A DNA stretch of 34,924 bases from Candidatus Latescibacterota bacterium (lineage in GTDB: Bacteria; Latescibacterota; UBA2968; UBA8231). Under the pieces are notes generated by a model. That model saw nothing but the letters and a program-made list of their open reading frames with translations. It did no database searches and was not told the origin of the DNA. The stretch lies in contig JADZBP010000086.1 of NCBI GenBank assembly GCA_020852055.1, positions 1 to 34,924 on the forward strand. Reading direction: 5' to 3'. Shown in pieces: positions 1 to 8,342 of this stretch (position 1 is the stretch's first letter; each line of letters starts with the position of its first letter). Both the position numbers and the translations under genes were made by a program.

Positions 1-22
1 CACTCTAGCCCAGGTGAGCGCT

Positions 23-784
23 ATGCCGACCAGTCATCCCGCGGATCTGCCTCCCGCCCTGCTCGATCCCGGCAGCGAAACCCCGCCCCGCTCCCTGCTC
101 GACCTGATCGAGCTACAGGTATTCGATCTCGACCTGGCCGCCTGGCTGGTATCGCAGGTGGCGCGCGGGGCCTCGTTCATCGTCGGTTCAGGCCCGGGCG
201 GGGTGGGCAAAACCACCACCATGCGCGCCCTGCTGGGTTTTGCGCCGGCTGACCGATCCTTTGTCCATGCGTTGCCCGGCAAGGTGGCCGAGGTGGACAG
301 CCGCCCCAGTTGTGTGATCACCGATGAGTTGAGCGACCATCCACCGCCCACCTACCTGTGGGGGCAGAACCTGCGCGACTTCTTCGCCCTTTCGCAGCGG
401 GGCCACATGCTGGCGGGCAATATACACGCCGACGAGCTGGCGGAGACCCGGGCCCAGATCGTGGTGGCCAACGAGGTGCCCGAAGAACAATTCAGAGCGG
501 TGAATCTCATCGCCTTCATCCGGGTCGAGGGCGTGGCGCCGGGCACGGGCCGTATCAACGACCCGGTCTCCCGCCGTTTCATCAACGAGATCCACCTTTC
601 CGATGGCCGCGCCGCCCACCGGGTGGTGTTCACCCGCGAGGGTGGGCTGGCTGCCGGGGCGCCGCGCGAGGCGGCCCACCAACAGCGCTGCCGGGCCTTT
701 CTCGAGAAGGCCCTCGGCGGTGGGGTGCGGGAGATCAACCAGGTGCGGCGTCTTTTTCTGGCGGAGATCAATAGCCATGGATAG
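23..784 (+). CDS. P-loop ATPase of the T2SS/T4P/T4SS (VirB11/PilT-like) type
   Basis: Single-domain NTPase of about 253 residues. Visible motifs: a Walker A loop (GPGGVGKT, residues 57-64), a Walker B strand ending in Asp-Glu (CVITDE, about 97-102), and a later GHMLAGNIHADE stretch with His at about 136 that matches the His box of secretion and pilus ATPases. It lacks the N-terminal domain of full GspE/PilB proteins and no other secretion or pilus gene is nearby, so its partner is unknown. A GTG at 14 is in frame, but the ATG at 23 follows an AGGTGAG Shine-Dalgarno-like run (12-18) and is preferred. The last 8 bases overlap the next gene, suggesting co-transcription with the oxidoreductase and methyltransferase. 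The family call rests on motifs only. Confidence 0.65.
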   Translation: MPTSHPADLPPALLDPGSETPPRSLLDLIELQVFDLDLAAWLVSQVARGASFIVGSGPGGVGKTTTMRALLGFAPADRSFVHALPGKVAEVDSRPSCVITDELSDHPPPTYLWGQNLRDFFALSQRGHMLAGNIHADELAETRAQIVVANEVPEEQFRAVNLIAFIRVEGVAPGTGRINDPVSRRFINEIHLSDGRAAHRVVFTREGGLAAGAPREAAHQQRCRAFLEKALGGGVREINQVRRLFLAEINSHG

Positions 785-1823
785 ATCAAAAGTGGTGGTG
801 GTGGGGTACGGGTTTGCGGGCCGCTGCTTTCACACCTATCTGGTGGGCCTGGCCAGCCAGCTGCAGCTCTACGGCGTGGTCAGCAGCCGGCCCGAGGCGC
901 GGGTGCAGATCCAGTCGCAATTGGGGGTGAAGGTCTTTGCGCGCTTCGAGGAGGTCCTCGCCGATCCGGCGGTCGATCTGGTGGTGCTGGCCACCCCCAA
1001 CGACCTGCACGCATCCCAGGCCATCCAGGCGCTGGAGGCGGGCAAACACGTGGTCACCGACAAACCCATGAGCCTGAGCACCGCCGAGGCCGACGCCATG
1101 ATCGCGGCCAGCCGCAAGAGCGGCAGGCTGCTGAGTGTGTTCCAGAACCGCCGCTGGGACGGGGATTTTCTCACCGTGCGCCAGGTGATGGCGGAGGGGC
1201 TGCTCGGCGAGGTCTTTTCCATGGAGTTGTGCTGGGGCCAGTACGGGTTGCCGCGCGGCTGGCGCAGCCAGCAGCAGCACGGGGGCGGCAAGTTCATGGA
1301 CCTCGGAGCCCATCTGCTCGACCAGGCCCTGCAACTGGTTCCCGGCCCGGTGGAGTGGGTGTACGCCCGTTTCTTCGCGCAGGGCTGGCAGACCGACGTG
1401 GAGGACCACGCCCTGTGCCTGTTGAGTTTTGCCAGCGGGGTGGAGGTGCAGATTTGCACCTCGTCCCTGGCGCGGCGGCCCCGGCCGCGCTGGTACGTGA
1501 TGGGCACCAAAGGCACCCTGATCAAGGAAGGGGTGGACCCCCAGGAGCGGGCCATGATCGCCGGCCAGATCGACGCGGCCCGCGAGGAACCGGCCCAGTA
1601 CCCGCGGCTGTGGGTGGAGACGGCAGGGCGCTCCTCCGAGGTGGTGCTGGAACCCGTGCCGGGCCGCTGGCGCTCCTACTACGAAAACATCGCCGAGGCC
1701 ATCAACGATCCGGCCAAACTGGCGGTGACACCCGAAAGCGTGCGGCGGGTGATGGCCCTCATCGAGGCGGCCCGCGCTTCGGCGGCCTCGGGGCAGGCGG
1801 TGCGGCCCGAGGGCGAGGCGTGA
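777..1823 (+). CDS. Gfo/Idh/MocA family NAD(P)-dependent oxidoreductase
   Basis: Predicted 348-residue cytoplasmic sugar or polyol dehydrogenase. The N-terminal Rossmann fold shows GYGFAG (Gly10, Gly12, Gly15); the family's Glu/Asp-Lys-Pro signature is TDKP with Lys96; the C-terminal half has DLGAHLLDQ (175-183), where His179 fits the conserved catalytic-region His. Family members act on sugars, inositols or related cyclic substrates; the substrate here cannot be told. The frame stays open upstream to 603, but that stretch lies over the preceding ATPase gene, and the ATG at 777 starts the Rossmann strand directly. It overlaps the upstream gene by 8 bases and its own stop overlaps a GTG of the next gene, so the three genes look translationally coupled. 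Confidence 0.9.
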   Translation: MDRSKVVVVGYGFAGRCFHTYLVGLASQLQLYGVVSSRPEARVQIQSQLGVKVFARFEEVLADPAVDLVVLATPNDLHASQAIQALEAGKHVVTDKPMSLSTAEADAMIAASRKSGRLLSVFQNRRWDGDFLTVRQVMAEGLLGEVFSMELCWGQYGLPRGWRSQQQHGGGKFMDLGAHLLDQALQLVPGPVEWVYARFFAQGWQTDVEDHALCLLSFASGVEVQICTSSLARRPRPRWYVMGTKGTLIKEGVDPQERAMIAGQIDAAREEPAQYPRLWVETAGRSSEVVLEPVPGRWRSYYENIAEAINDPAKLAVTPESVRRVMALIEAARASAASGQAVRPEGEA

Positions 1824-2392
1824 GCCGCAAGCGGGGCACCGACGGGATGGAGACCTCCTTTGCGGTGCGCACCTGCGACAGTTCCCTGAGCCTGGAGGAG
1901 TACCAGGTCCTGCCCAAACACCCGCTCTACCTGGTGCTCGACAACCTGCGCAGTGCCTTCAACGTGGGCTCCCTCTTCCGCACCGCCGACACCGCGCGTC
2001 TGGCCGGTATCCTCACCTGTGGGTACACCGCCCATCCGCCCCATCCCAAACTCGACAAAACAGCGCTGGGCACCCTGGCCTTTATCCCCACCACCCATTT
2101 TGCCACCACCCTGGAGGCGGTCGAGTCATTCAGGGCTCAGGGCATTGCCGTGTGGGGGGTGGAGACCACCTCGCAGAGCAGGAATCACACCGAGGTACAG
2201 TACCCCCGGCCGCTGGCGCTGGTGCTGGGCAACGAAGCCCTGGGGGTGGAGCGCCCGGTGCTGGAGGCCTGCGACGAACTGGTGCAGATCCCCATGTACG
2301 GATTCAAGAATTCGCTGAACGTGGCGGCGGCCGGGGCGGTGGTGGTTTTCGAGGTGCTGCGGCAGTGGGGGATTCAGGGGGAAGAGGGGTAG
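1820..2392 (+). CDS. SpoU/TrmH-type (SPOUT) RNA 2'-O-methyltransferase
   Basis: Small SPOUT methyltransferase transferring a methyl group from S-adenosylmethionine to a ribose 2'-OH of tRNA or rRNA. All three SpoU motifs are visible: motif 1 NLRSAFNVGSLFRTAD with the conserved Asn and Arg, motif 2 LALVLGNEALGV, and motif 3 IPMYGFKNSLNVAAAGAVV, which forms the knot that binds SAM. There is no N-terminal RNA-binding extension, so it resembles short TrmH or TrmL-like proteins, but the target nucleotide is unknown. The GTG at 1820 overlaps the previous stop (GTGA) and follows GGCGAGG; ATG at 1847 is the alternative start and would give 181 rather than 190 residues. The 3' end overlaps the convergent TPR gene by 19 bases. 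Confidence 0.88.
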   Translation: MSRKRGTDGMETSFAVRTCDSSLSLEEYQVLPKHPLYLVLDNLRSAFNVGSLFRTADTARLAGILTCGYTAHPPHPKLDKTALGTLAFIPTTHFATTLEAVESFRAQGIAVWGVETTSQSRNHTEVQYPRPLALVLGNEALGVERPVLEACDELVQIPMYGFKNSLNVAAAGAVVVFEVLRQWGIQGEEG

Positions 2393-3522
2393 GGGTTCTT
2401 GAGGTACTTGTCGGCCAGGTCGTGGCTCTGGCGGTAGTCGGGGCGGGCCTTCACCTGGCGGTAGGCCTGCAGCGCCTCGGGGCGGTGGCCCTGCAGATCC
2501 AGGCACATGCCGCGGTTGAGTGCGGCCAGGGCCACGTAATCGTGGTCGTCCTCCAGGCCCTGGCCCAAGCTGTCGGCGGCGACAAAAAAGCCGAGGGCTT
2601 GGTCCAGTTGGCGGCGGCGGAAGGCGTCGCGGCCCAGGTAGTAGCAGGCCTCCAGGTGGCCGCGGCGGTGGTACCCGGGCCGGCCGGCTTCGCTGCGGCG
2701 GGCCACCTCGGCGTAGAGGGCGGCGCCCTGGTCCCAGGCGCCCAGCTCGATCATGGCCCGGGCGGTGTGGCGGTGGAAGAGGGCGTTGTCCGGGTACCGC
2801 TGGTGCAACTGGGCGAAGTAGTCGAAGGCCTGCCGGTCGTCCTCCTCAAAGACCCGGTAGATCTGGGCCAGGAAGTAGGCGGCTTCGGTGCGGGCGTAGT
2901 ACCCCTCCCGCGCCACGGTCTGCAACTGCTGCAGGCCCCGCGCCTTGTCCCCCCGCTTCATCATCCAGACGATGGGTTTGACGATGGGGTAGCGCTCGGG
3001 CATGGCCTCGACGAAATAGTCGTAGATGCCCCAGGCGAAGAGCACATCCTTGTTGGCCGGTTCGAGCTGGCGGATCTGGTCTAGCAGGGGCAGGCATCTG
3101 AGTCCGTCGGCGGCAGCCTGCAGAAAGTCGTGGCGGTCGCCCCGCAGCCGGCCGCGAAAACCGATGGCCCCCCCCTTGCACATCAGGGCGTCGAAGTCGC
3201 CCGGGCGCTGGGCCAGACGCTGATCGCAGACTTCGACGCATCTTTCCAGCAGGAGGTAGAAGGCCTCGTCGTGGCGGGTGTCGTCCAGGTCGATCAGCAC
3301 CCGCCACCAGGTGACCATCGCCAGAAAGAAATGGCCCACCGGGTTGTCGGGTTCGGCGGCGACGAGGCGGGTGAAGTACTGGTCGGCCTCGTCGAAGTGC
3401 AGCTGGTAGATCAGGTCGATGCCCTGCTGCAGGCGCGGGTCGTTGGTCTGCAGGGTGTGGGGTGGTTCCTGGGCCGCCAGGGGGGAACCCAGGGCCAGGC
3501 AGAGCAGGAGCAGGACGATCAA
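2374..3522 (-). CDS. Exported TPR-repeat protein
   Basis: Predicted 382-residue secreted or periplasmic helical-repeat protein. The N-terminus is a hydrophobic leader (about residues 2-18, ending LAAQ) followed by TPR-like helix pairs, e.g. around FDEADQYFTRLVAAEPDNPVG, LAQIYRVFEEDDRQAFDYF and QALGFFVAADSLGQG. TPR proteins usually act as scaffolds; no catalytic motif is seen. No ATG or GTG lies near the leader; a TTG at 3522 overlaps the stop of the upstream lipoprotein gene (TTGA), with AGGGAG just before it, so this start implies translational coupling. The leader lacks the usual basic residues at its start, which is unusual. The pairing suggests it works with the cytochrome-like lipoprotein in the cell envelope. 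Confidence 0.78.
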   Translation of the reverse strand: MIVLLLLCLALGSPLAAQEPPHTLQTNDPRLQQGIDLIYQLHFDEADQYFTRLVAAEPDNPVGHFFLAMVTWWRVLIDLDDTRHDEAFYLLLERCVEVCDQRLAQRPGDFDALMCKGGAIGFRGRLRGDRHDFLQAAADGLRCLPLLDQIRQLEPANKDVLFAWGIYDYFVEAMPERYPIVKPIVWMMKRGDKARGLQQLQTVAREGYYARTEAAYFLAQIYRVFEEDDRQAFDYFAQLHQRYPDNALFHRHTARAMIELGAWDQGAALYAEVARRSEAGRPGYHRRGHLEACYYLGRDAFRRRQLDQALGFFVAADSLGQGLEDDHDYVALAALNRGMCLDLQGHRPEALQAYRQVKARPDYRQSHDLADKYLKNPYPSSP

Positions 3523-3812
3523 GGCGCTCCCTGGGCGTGGCGGCGCAGATAGGCGAGGATCTCCTGCTCTTCGGCGGGGGAGGGCAGAGGGGAGCCTTGG
3601 CGGCGCATCAGCTCCATCATGCGTTTGTTCTGCATCTCCCAGTACTGGGTGCCCCCGCGCTTGGGCGGGATGGCGTCGTGGCAGCCCTTGCCCGAGCAGT
3701 ACTGGACGTAGAGCCGGGCGGGCCGGCTCTCGGGTTCGGGCAGTTTGGAGCCGCAGCCCAGGGCCAGGCACAGGCCGGCGGCGGCGAGCAGGTGGGGCAG
3801 CAGTCTGGGCAT
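3519..3812 (-). CDS. Small cytochrome-c-like lipoprotein with CX4CH motif
   Basis: 97-residue predicted lipoprotein: hydrophobic leader ending LALGC (Cys20 as lipidation site), then a compact domain resembling monohaem cytochrome c. The haem site reads YCSGKGCHDA, i.e. CX4CH rather than CX2CH. The downstream part (YWEMQNKRMMELMRRQG, then PAEEQEILAYLRRH) keeps the family pattern of a possible Met axial ligand followed by a C-terminal helix with Leu-Arg-Arg-His. CX4CH haem attachment is known from some Desulfovibrio cytochromes c3. It is therefore either a divergent haem protein or a cytochrome fold that has lost haem. The ATG is preceded by GGAAGG. Its stop overlaps the TTG start of the TPR gene. 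Confidence 0.72.
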   Translation of the reverse strand: MPRLLPHLLAAAGLCLALGCGSKLPEPESRPARLYVQYCSGKGCHDAIPPKRGGTQYWEMQNKRMMELMRRQGSPLPSPAEEQEILAYLRRHAQGAP

Positions 3813-3839
3813 GGAGCCTTCCGCGAAAAGAGGGGATGA

Positions 3840-3868
3840 TTGCCCGGAATCGGCGCGAGGTTTAATAT
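3840..3868 (+). promoter_or_regulatory. Candidate promoter placing the transcript start at the lpd-like ATG
   Basis: TTGCCC (3840-3845), a 17-base spacer, then TAATAT (3863-3868). Each hexamer matches four of six consensus bases. Counting 7 bases on from the -10 element puts +1 at about 3875, the A of the ATG. Only a weak GGA lies before the ATG. The hexamers are modest, so this is tentative. Confidence 0.35.
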
Positions 3869-3874
3869 AAGGAC

Positions 3875-5251
3875 ATGGAACACGAAGTCATTGTCGTCGG
3901 CGGGGGATCCGCCGGATACGCGGCGGCGCGCACAGCGGTCTCGGCGGGCGCCGAGGTGGCCATCGTCGATCAGGGCCCGCTGGGTGGGCTGTGTATCCTG
4001 CGCGGCTGTATGCCCAGCAAGGCCATCCTGCGTTCGGCCGAGGTGATGGAGCTGATGCGGCGGGCCGCCGAGTTCGGGTTGTCCCCGGTGCAGCCACGGG
4101 CCGACCTGGCGGCCATCATCGCCCGCAAGGAACGCCTGATCCGCGAGTTTGCCGAGTACCGCATCGGGCAGTTGCGGGACCGGCGTTTCACCCTCTACGA
4201 GGAGCCGGCCCGTTTCCTCTCGCCCCAGCAGCTGCAGGTGGGGGCGCGGGTGCTGCAGGCCAAACACTTCATCATCGCCACCGGCTCCGTGGTCCGTCAC
4301 CTGCCGCTGCCGGGGCTGGACCAGGCGGGTTTCATCACCAGCGACCAGGCCCTCGACCTGCGCCAGCAGCCCGCCTCCATGCTGGTCCTGGGCGGCGGGG
4401 CCGTGGCCCTGGAACTGGCCCAGTTCTTCCAGCGCATCGGCACCCAGGTCACCCTCATCCAGCGCCACCACCACGTGCTGTCGTGGACCGACGAGGACCT
4501 GGCCCGGCCAGTGGAGGAAAACCTCCGCGCCGAGGGCATGGAGGTGTACACTGGCACCCAGCTCCATCATTTCAGCCGGCAGGACAAACTGCGCACCGCC
4601 CACTTCTCCCACGGTGGCCAGGAGCGCCGCGCCAGCGCCGAGCTGATCCTGCAGGCGATGGGGCGGCGGCCCAACGTCGACGGGCTGGGTTTGGAGGCAG
4701 CTGGGGTCCAGCTCGAACAGGGCGCCATCCACGTCGACGAGCAGATGCGCACCAGCCAGCCGCACATCTTTGCGGTGGGCGATGTGAACGGGCTGCAGGA
4801 GGTCGTACACGTCGCCATCCACCAGGGCGAGGTGGCCGGGCACAACGCCGCCCGGCCTTCGGTGCCGGCCCTCAAGGTGGACCCACACCAGTCCTCACTC
4901 CAAGTGGTGTTCACCGACCCGCAGGTGGCCAGCGTCGGCCTCACCGAGAAGGCCTGCCAGGCCCGGGACATCCCCTACCTGGCGGCCTCCTACCCCTTTG
5001 CCGACCACGGCAAGGCCCTGTGCCACGGCTCGCCGCACGGGCTGGTCAAGCTCCTGTGCCGGCCGCGCACCGGCGAGGTGATCGGCGGGCATATCACCGG
5101 GGCCGAGGGGGGCGAGCTGATCCACGAGCTGGTTGCCCTCATGCACTTTGGCGGCACAGTGCACGATCTGCTGCGCATGCCGCACTATCATCCCACCCTG
5201 GCCGAGATCATCACCTATCCGGCCGAGGAACTGGCTGACCAGCTGGGCTGA
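3875..5251 (+). CDS. FAD-dependent dihydrolipoamide dehydrogenase / mercuric reductase family protein
   Basis: 458-residue class I pyridine nucleotide-disulfide oxidoreductase. FAD fold GGGSAG (9-14); redox-active disulfide GGLCILRGCMPSKA with Cys40 and Cys45; NAD(P)-binding GGGAVALE (173-180); FAD-binding FAVGDVNG; and at the C-terminus the catalytic His439-Pro440 and Glu444 pair (HYHPTLAE), complete as in lipoamide dehydrogenase. Catalytically it should oxidise a dithiol substrate with NAD+. No pyruvate dehydrogenase E1/E2, glycine cleavage or mer gene is adjacent, so the partner is unknown; stand-alone members also reduce soluble quinones or other disulfides. There is no good Shine-Dalgarno, and AT-rich sequence lies directly before the ATG. 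Its last 41 bases overlap the convergent RND pump gene. Confidence 0.9.
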   Translation: MEHEVIVVGGGSAGYAAARTAVSAGAEVAIVDQGPLGGLCILRGCMPSKAILRSAEVMELMRRAAEFGLSPVQPRADLAAIIARKERLIREFAEYRIGQLRDRRFTLYEEPARFLSPQQLQVGARVLQAKHFIIATGSVVRHLPLPGLDQAGFITSDQALDLRQQPASMLVLGGGAVALELAQFFQRIGTQVTLIQRHHHVLSWTDEDLARPVEENLRAEGMEVYTGTQLHHFSRQDKLRTAHFSHGGQERRASAELILQAMGRRPNVDGLGLEAAGVQLEQGAIHVDEQMRTSQPHIFAVGDVNGLQEVVHVAIHQGEVAGHNAARPSVPALKVDPHQSSLQVVFTDPQVASVGLTEKACQARDIPYLAASYPFADHGKALCHGSPHGLVKLLCRPRTGEVIGGHITGAEGGELIHELVALMHFGGTVHDLLRMPHYHPTLAEIITYPAEELADQLG

Positions 5252-8200
5252 CACGGCCCAGCAGCGCCGGCACCTTGACGCGCATTTCCTCCACCAGGGT
5301 ATAAACCACCGGCACCAGCACCAGCGTGAGCAGGGTCGAGGTGAGCAGGCCGCCGATGAGCACCACGGCCATGCCGGCGCGCATCTCGTTGCCCGGCCCC
5401 AGGCTCAGGGCCAGGGGGGTCATGCCCAGCACCAGGGTCAGGGTGGTCATGAGGATGGGCCGCAGCCGGGTGGGGCCGGCTTCGAGCAGGGCCTCGCGCA
5501 GGCCCCGGCCCTGTTCGCGCAGGGTGTTGGTGTAGTCCACCAGCAGGATGGCGTTCTTGGTCACCAACCCCACCAGCATGATCACCCCGATCATCGAAAA
5601 CATGTTGAGGGCCTCGCCGGTCAGGGCCAGGGCGCCCAGGGCGCCGACCACGGCCACCGGCAGGGAGAACATGATGGTGAAGGGGTGCAGGTAGGAATTG
5701 AACAGGGCCACCATGATCAGGTAGACAAAGGCGATGCCCAGGCCCAGGGCGAAGAACATCTTGGTGAAGGTCTCCTCCTGCATCTCGGCGTCGCCGGCAA
5801 AGAAGATGCTGGTGCCTTTGGGCAATTGCAGCTCGGCGAGGCTGGCGCGCAGATCGCGCAGCACGTCGCCCAGCGGCCGGTCCGACAGGTTGGCCTGGAT
5901 GGTGATCAGCCGCTCGCGATTCTTGCGCTGGATCTTGACCGGCCCCTGGCCCTCGTAGATCCGGGCGATCTGCCGCAACTCCACCGGCACGCCCTGGTGG
6001 TTGAGGAAGACCATCCGCCCCACCTCCTCGGCGCGGCTGCGCCGCGCCCCCTGCAGGATCACCCGGGTGTCGATCTCGGTATCGCCCTCGCGGTACTTGG
6101 TGGCCACGTCCCCGGCAAAGGCGGTGCGCAGGGCCTGGGCCACCTCGGCCAGGGTTAGCCCCAGCTGGGCGGTCTTCTCGCGGTCCAGTTCGATGCGCAC
6201 CTCGGGTTTGCCTTCCTCCCAGGAACTCTTGATATCCACCGCCCCGTCCACCTTGGCGACCCGCGCCTCGACCTGGGCGGCCACCGTGGCCAGCTGGGCC
6301 ATGTCCAGACCCTTCACCTCGATGAAGATGGGGGTGTCGTCGGAGGTGCCGAAGATGCCGATGAAATTCACCCGCGCCTTGAGGCCGGGGATGCGGGCGA
6401 CGGCGGCCTTGAGTTCGTCGATCACCTCGGAGGTGGGCCGGCGGCCGCTGGCCTTGTCGACCAGGCGCACCTGGATCTGCCCCAGATGATCGGCCTGGGA
6501 ATTGAGGATGCCCTCCTCGGAGGTGCCCACGGTGGTGAAGTAGCGCTCCACCTCGGCCGTGCGCGCCAACAGTTGTTCGACCTGCCCCACCGCTGCGTTG
6601 GTCTTCTCGAGGGCGGTGCCGGCCGGCATCTCGAGGGCAATGGCGAACTCGCCGCGATCCACCTGCTTCATGAACTCGGTGCTCACCAAGTGCAGCGGGA
6701 TCAGCGCCAGGCTGCCCACCAGGGTCAAGGTGCTTACCCCCAGCACACTCTTGCGATGGGCCAGGGCCCACTGCAGCAGCCGGTGGTAGGCCTGGTTGAG
6801 CCGTGCCATCCGCCCCTCCCACCAGCGGGAGAAACGGGCGGCCAGGGCGCGGCTGCCTTCCAGGTTTTCCAGTTTGGTCCAGCGCGAGGCCAGGAGCGGG
6901 GTGAGGGTGAAGGAGACAAAGAGCGACATCAGGGTGGCGGAAACAATCACCAGGGCGAACTCGCGGAAGATGTCGCCGACGATGCCGGTGAGCAGGGCCA
7001 CGGGCAGAAAGACCACCACGTCCACCAGGGTGATGGCCACGGCGGCAAAGCCGATCTCGGTGCGGCCCTTGAGGGCAGCTTCCCTGGGTGGCTCGCCCTT
7101 GGCCAGGTGGCGGTGGATGTTCTCCAGCACCACGATGGAGTCGTCCACCAGGATGCCGATGGTGAGGGCCACCCCCATCAGGGACATCAGATTCAGCGAG
7201 AAGTCCAGGGCGTACATGACGATGAAGGTGGAGATCAGCGAGGTGGGGATGGCCAGGAGCACGATCAGTGAGTTGCGCCAGCTGTGCAAAAAGAGCAGCA
7301 GCACCAGCGACACCCCGAGGATGGCCTCGGCGATGTTGCGCTCCAGCCCCTTGATGGAATTGCGGGTGAAGATCGAGGTGTCCTGGGCGATCTCCAGGTG
7401 GATCTGGCCGGGATAGGCCTGCTCCAGCCGGGCCAGTTCGGCGCGCACCCGGTCGCTCAACTGCACCGAGTTGGCCCCGGACTGTTTCTGGATCAGGATG
7501 CCGATGGAGGGCCGGGCATTGAGCCGGCTCTGGGCTTGGTCCTCCTTCACCCCGTCGTGTACGGTGGCCACATCCTTCAGGTAGATGGTGCCGGCCGGGG
7601 TGGTGGCCAGGGCCAGGTGTTCCATGTCCTCCAGGCGCTGCAGCCGGCCCGAGAGCCGGACGATGTACTCGCGCTGCCGGGTATCCACCTTGCCGGTGGG
7701 GAAGTCGAGGTTCTCGCGGGCCAGGGCCTGGGAAACCTGCAGGATGGACAGATGGTAGGCCTGCAGCCGGTCGGGGTCCACCTCCACCCGGATCTCGCGT
7801 TCCTCCCCGCCCACCAGGGCCACCTTGCCCACCCCCTCCAGCCGCTCGAAGGCCGGTTTGATCTGGTCCTTGGCCAGCTGGTACAACTCGCGGGGCGGCA
7901 GGGTGCCGGTCATGGAGAGGCGCAGGATGGGCAGGTCGTTGATGCTGACCTTGGAGATGATGGGCGGGTCCACCTCCTTGGGCAGCCGGTAGCGCGAGGC
8001 GTCGACCTTGCGCTGCACCTCGGCGGTGGCTTCGTCGATGTCGGCGCTCATCTGGAATTCCACCAGGACCAACGAGACCCCCTCGGAGGTGAAGGAGCGC
8101 ACGTGTTTGACCTTGTTGATGGAGACCACCGCTTCTTCGAGGGGCTGGGAGACACTGGTCTCGATCTCCTTGGGGCCGGCACCCGGGTACACGGTGCTCA

Positions 8201-8339
8201 CCATCACCGTGGGGATGTCGATATCGGGCAGCAGATCCACCCCGAGCTGGGTCCAGCTGTACAGCCCCAGCACACCCAGGGCGGCAAAGATCACGACGAT
8301 GAAGGTGGGTCTTTCGATGGCCAGGCGGGTCAGCTTCAT
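5211..8339 (-). CDS. RND efflux pump, inner-membrane transporter (HAE1/AcrB family)
   Basis: 1042 residues, the full length for an AcrB-type proton-driven exporter of hydrophobic and amphiphilic compounds. It shows the N-terminal helix after MKLTRLAIERPTFIVV, two large periplasmic loops, and a TM4 element GILVDDSIVVLENI with the proton-relay pair Asp399-Asp400 (equivalent to Asp407/408 of AcrB). The second half repeats the pattern and ends in a run of helices (MFSMIGVIMLVGLVTKN, then TLLTLVLVPVVYTL). The tail after the last helix is short and Pro/Arg-rich. It starts 3 bases after the adaptor gene stop and is last in the tolC-adaptor-RND operon. The 3' end overlaps the convergent flavoprotein gene by 41 bases. 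Confidence 0.96.
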   Translation of the reverse strand: MKLTRLAIERPTFIVVIFAALGVLGLYSWTQLGVDLLPDIDIPTVMVSTVYPGAGPKEIETSVSQPLEEAVVSINKVKHVRSFTSEGVSLVLVEFQMSADIDEATAEVQRKVDASRYRLPKEVDPPIISKVSINDLPILRLSMTGTLPPRELYQLAKDQIKPAFERLEGVGKVALVGGEEREIRVEVDPDRLQAYHLSILQVSQALARENLDFPTGKVDTRQREYIVRLSGRLQRLEDMEHLALATTPAGTIYLKDVATVHDGVKEDQAQSRLNARPSIGILIQKQSGANSVQLSDRVRAELARLEQAYPGQIHLEIAQDTSIFTRNSIKGLERNIAEAILGVSLVLLLFLHSWRNSLIVLLAIPTSLISTFIVMYALDFSLNLMSLMGVALTIGILVDDSIVVLENIHRHLAKGEPPREAALKGRTEIGFAAVAITLVDVVVFLPVALLTGIVGDIFREFALVIVSATLMSLFVSFTLTPLLASRWTKLENLEGSRALAARFSRWWEGRMARLNQAYHRLLQWALAHRKSVLGVSTLTLVGSLALIPLHLVSTEFMKQVDRGEFAIALEMPAGTALEKTNAAVGQVEQLLARTAEVERYFTTVGTSEEGILNSQADHLGQIQVRLVDKASGRRPTSEVIDELKAAVARIPGLKARVNFIGIFGTSDDTPIFIEVKGLDMAQLATVAAQVEARVAKVDGAVDIKSSWEEGKPEVRIELDREKTAQLGLTLAEVAQALRTAFAGDVATKYREGDTEIDTRVILQGARRSRAEEVGRMVFLNHQGVPVELRQIARIYEGQGPVKIQRKNRERLITIQANLSDRPLGDVLRDLRASLAELQLPKGTSIFFAGDAEMQEETFTKMFFALGLGIAFVYLIMVALFNSYLHPFTIMFSLPVAVVGALGALALTGEALNMFSMIGVIMLVGLVTKNAILLVDYTNTLREQGRGLREALLEAGPTRLRPILMTTLTLVLGMTPLALSLGPGNEMRAGMAVVLIGGLLTSTLLTLVLVPVVYTLVEEMRVKVPALLGRVSPAGQPVPRPDR

Positions 8340-8342
8340 GGC

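Noticed and set aside
603-776. Longer N-terminus for the Gfo/Idh gene
   Set aside because: It overlaps the ATPase gene fully and is not Rossmann-like; ATG 777 fits the fold.
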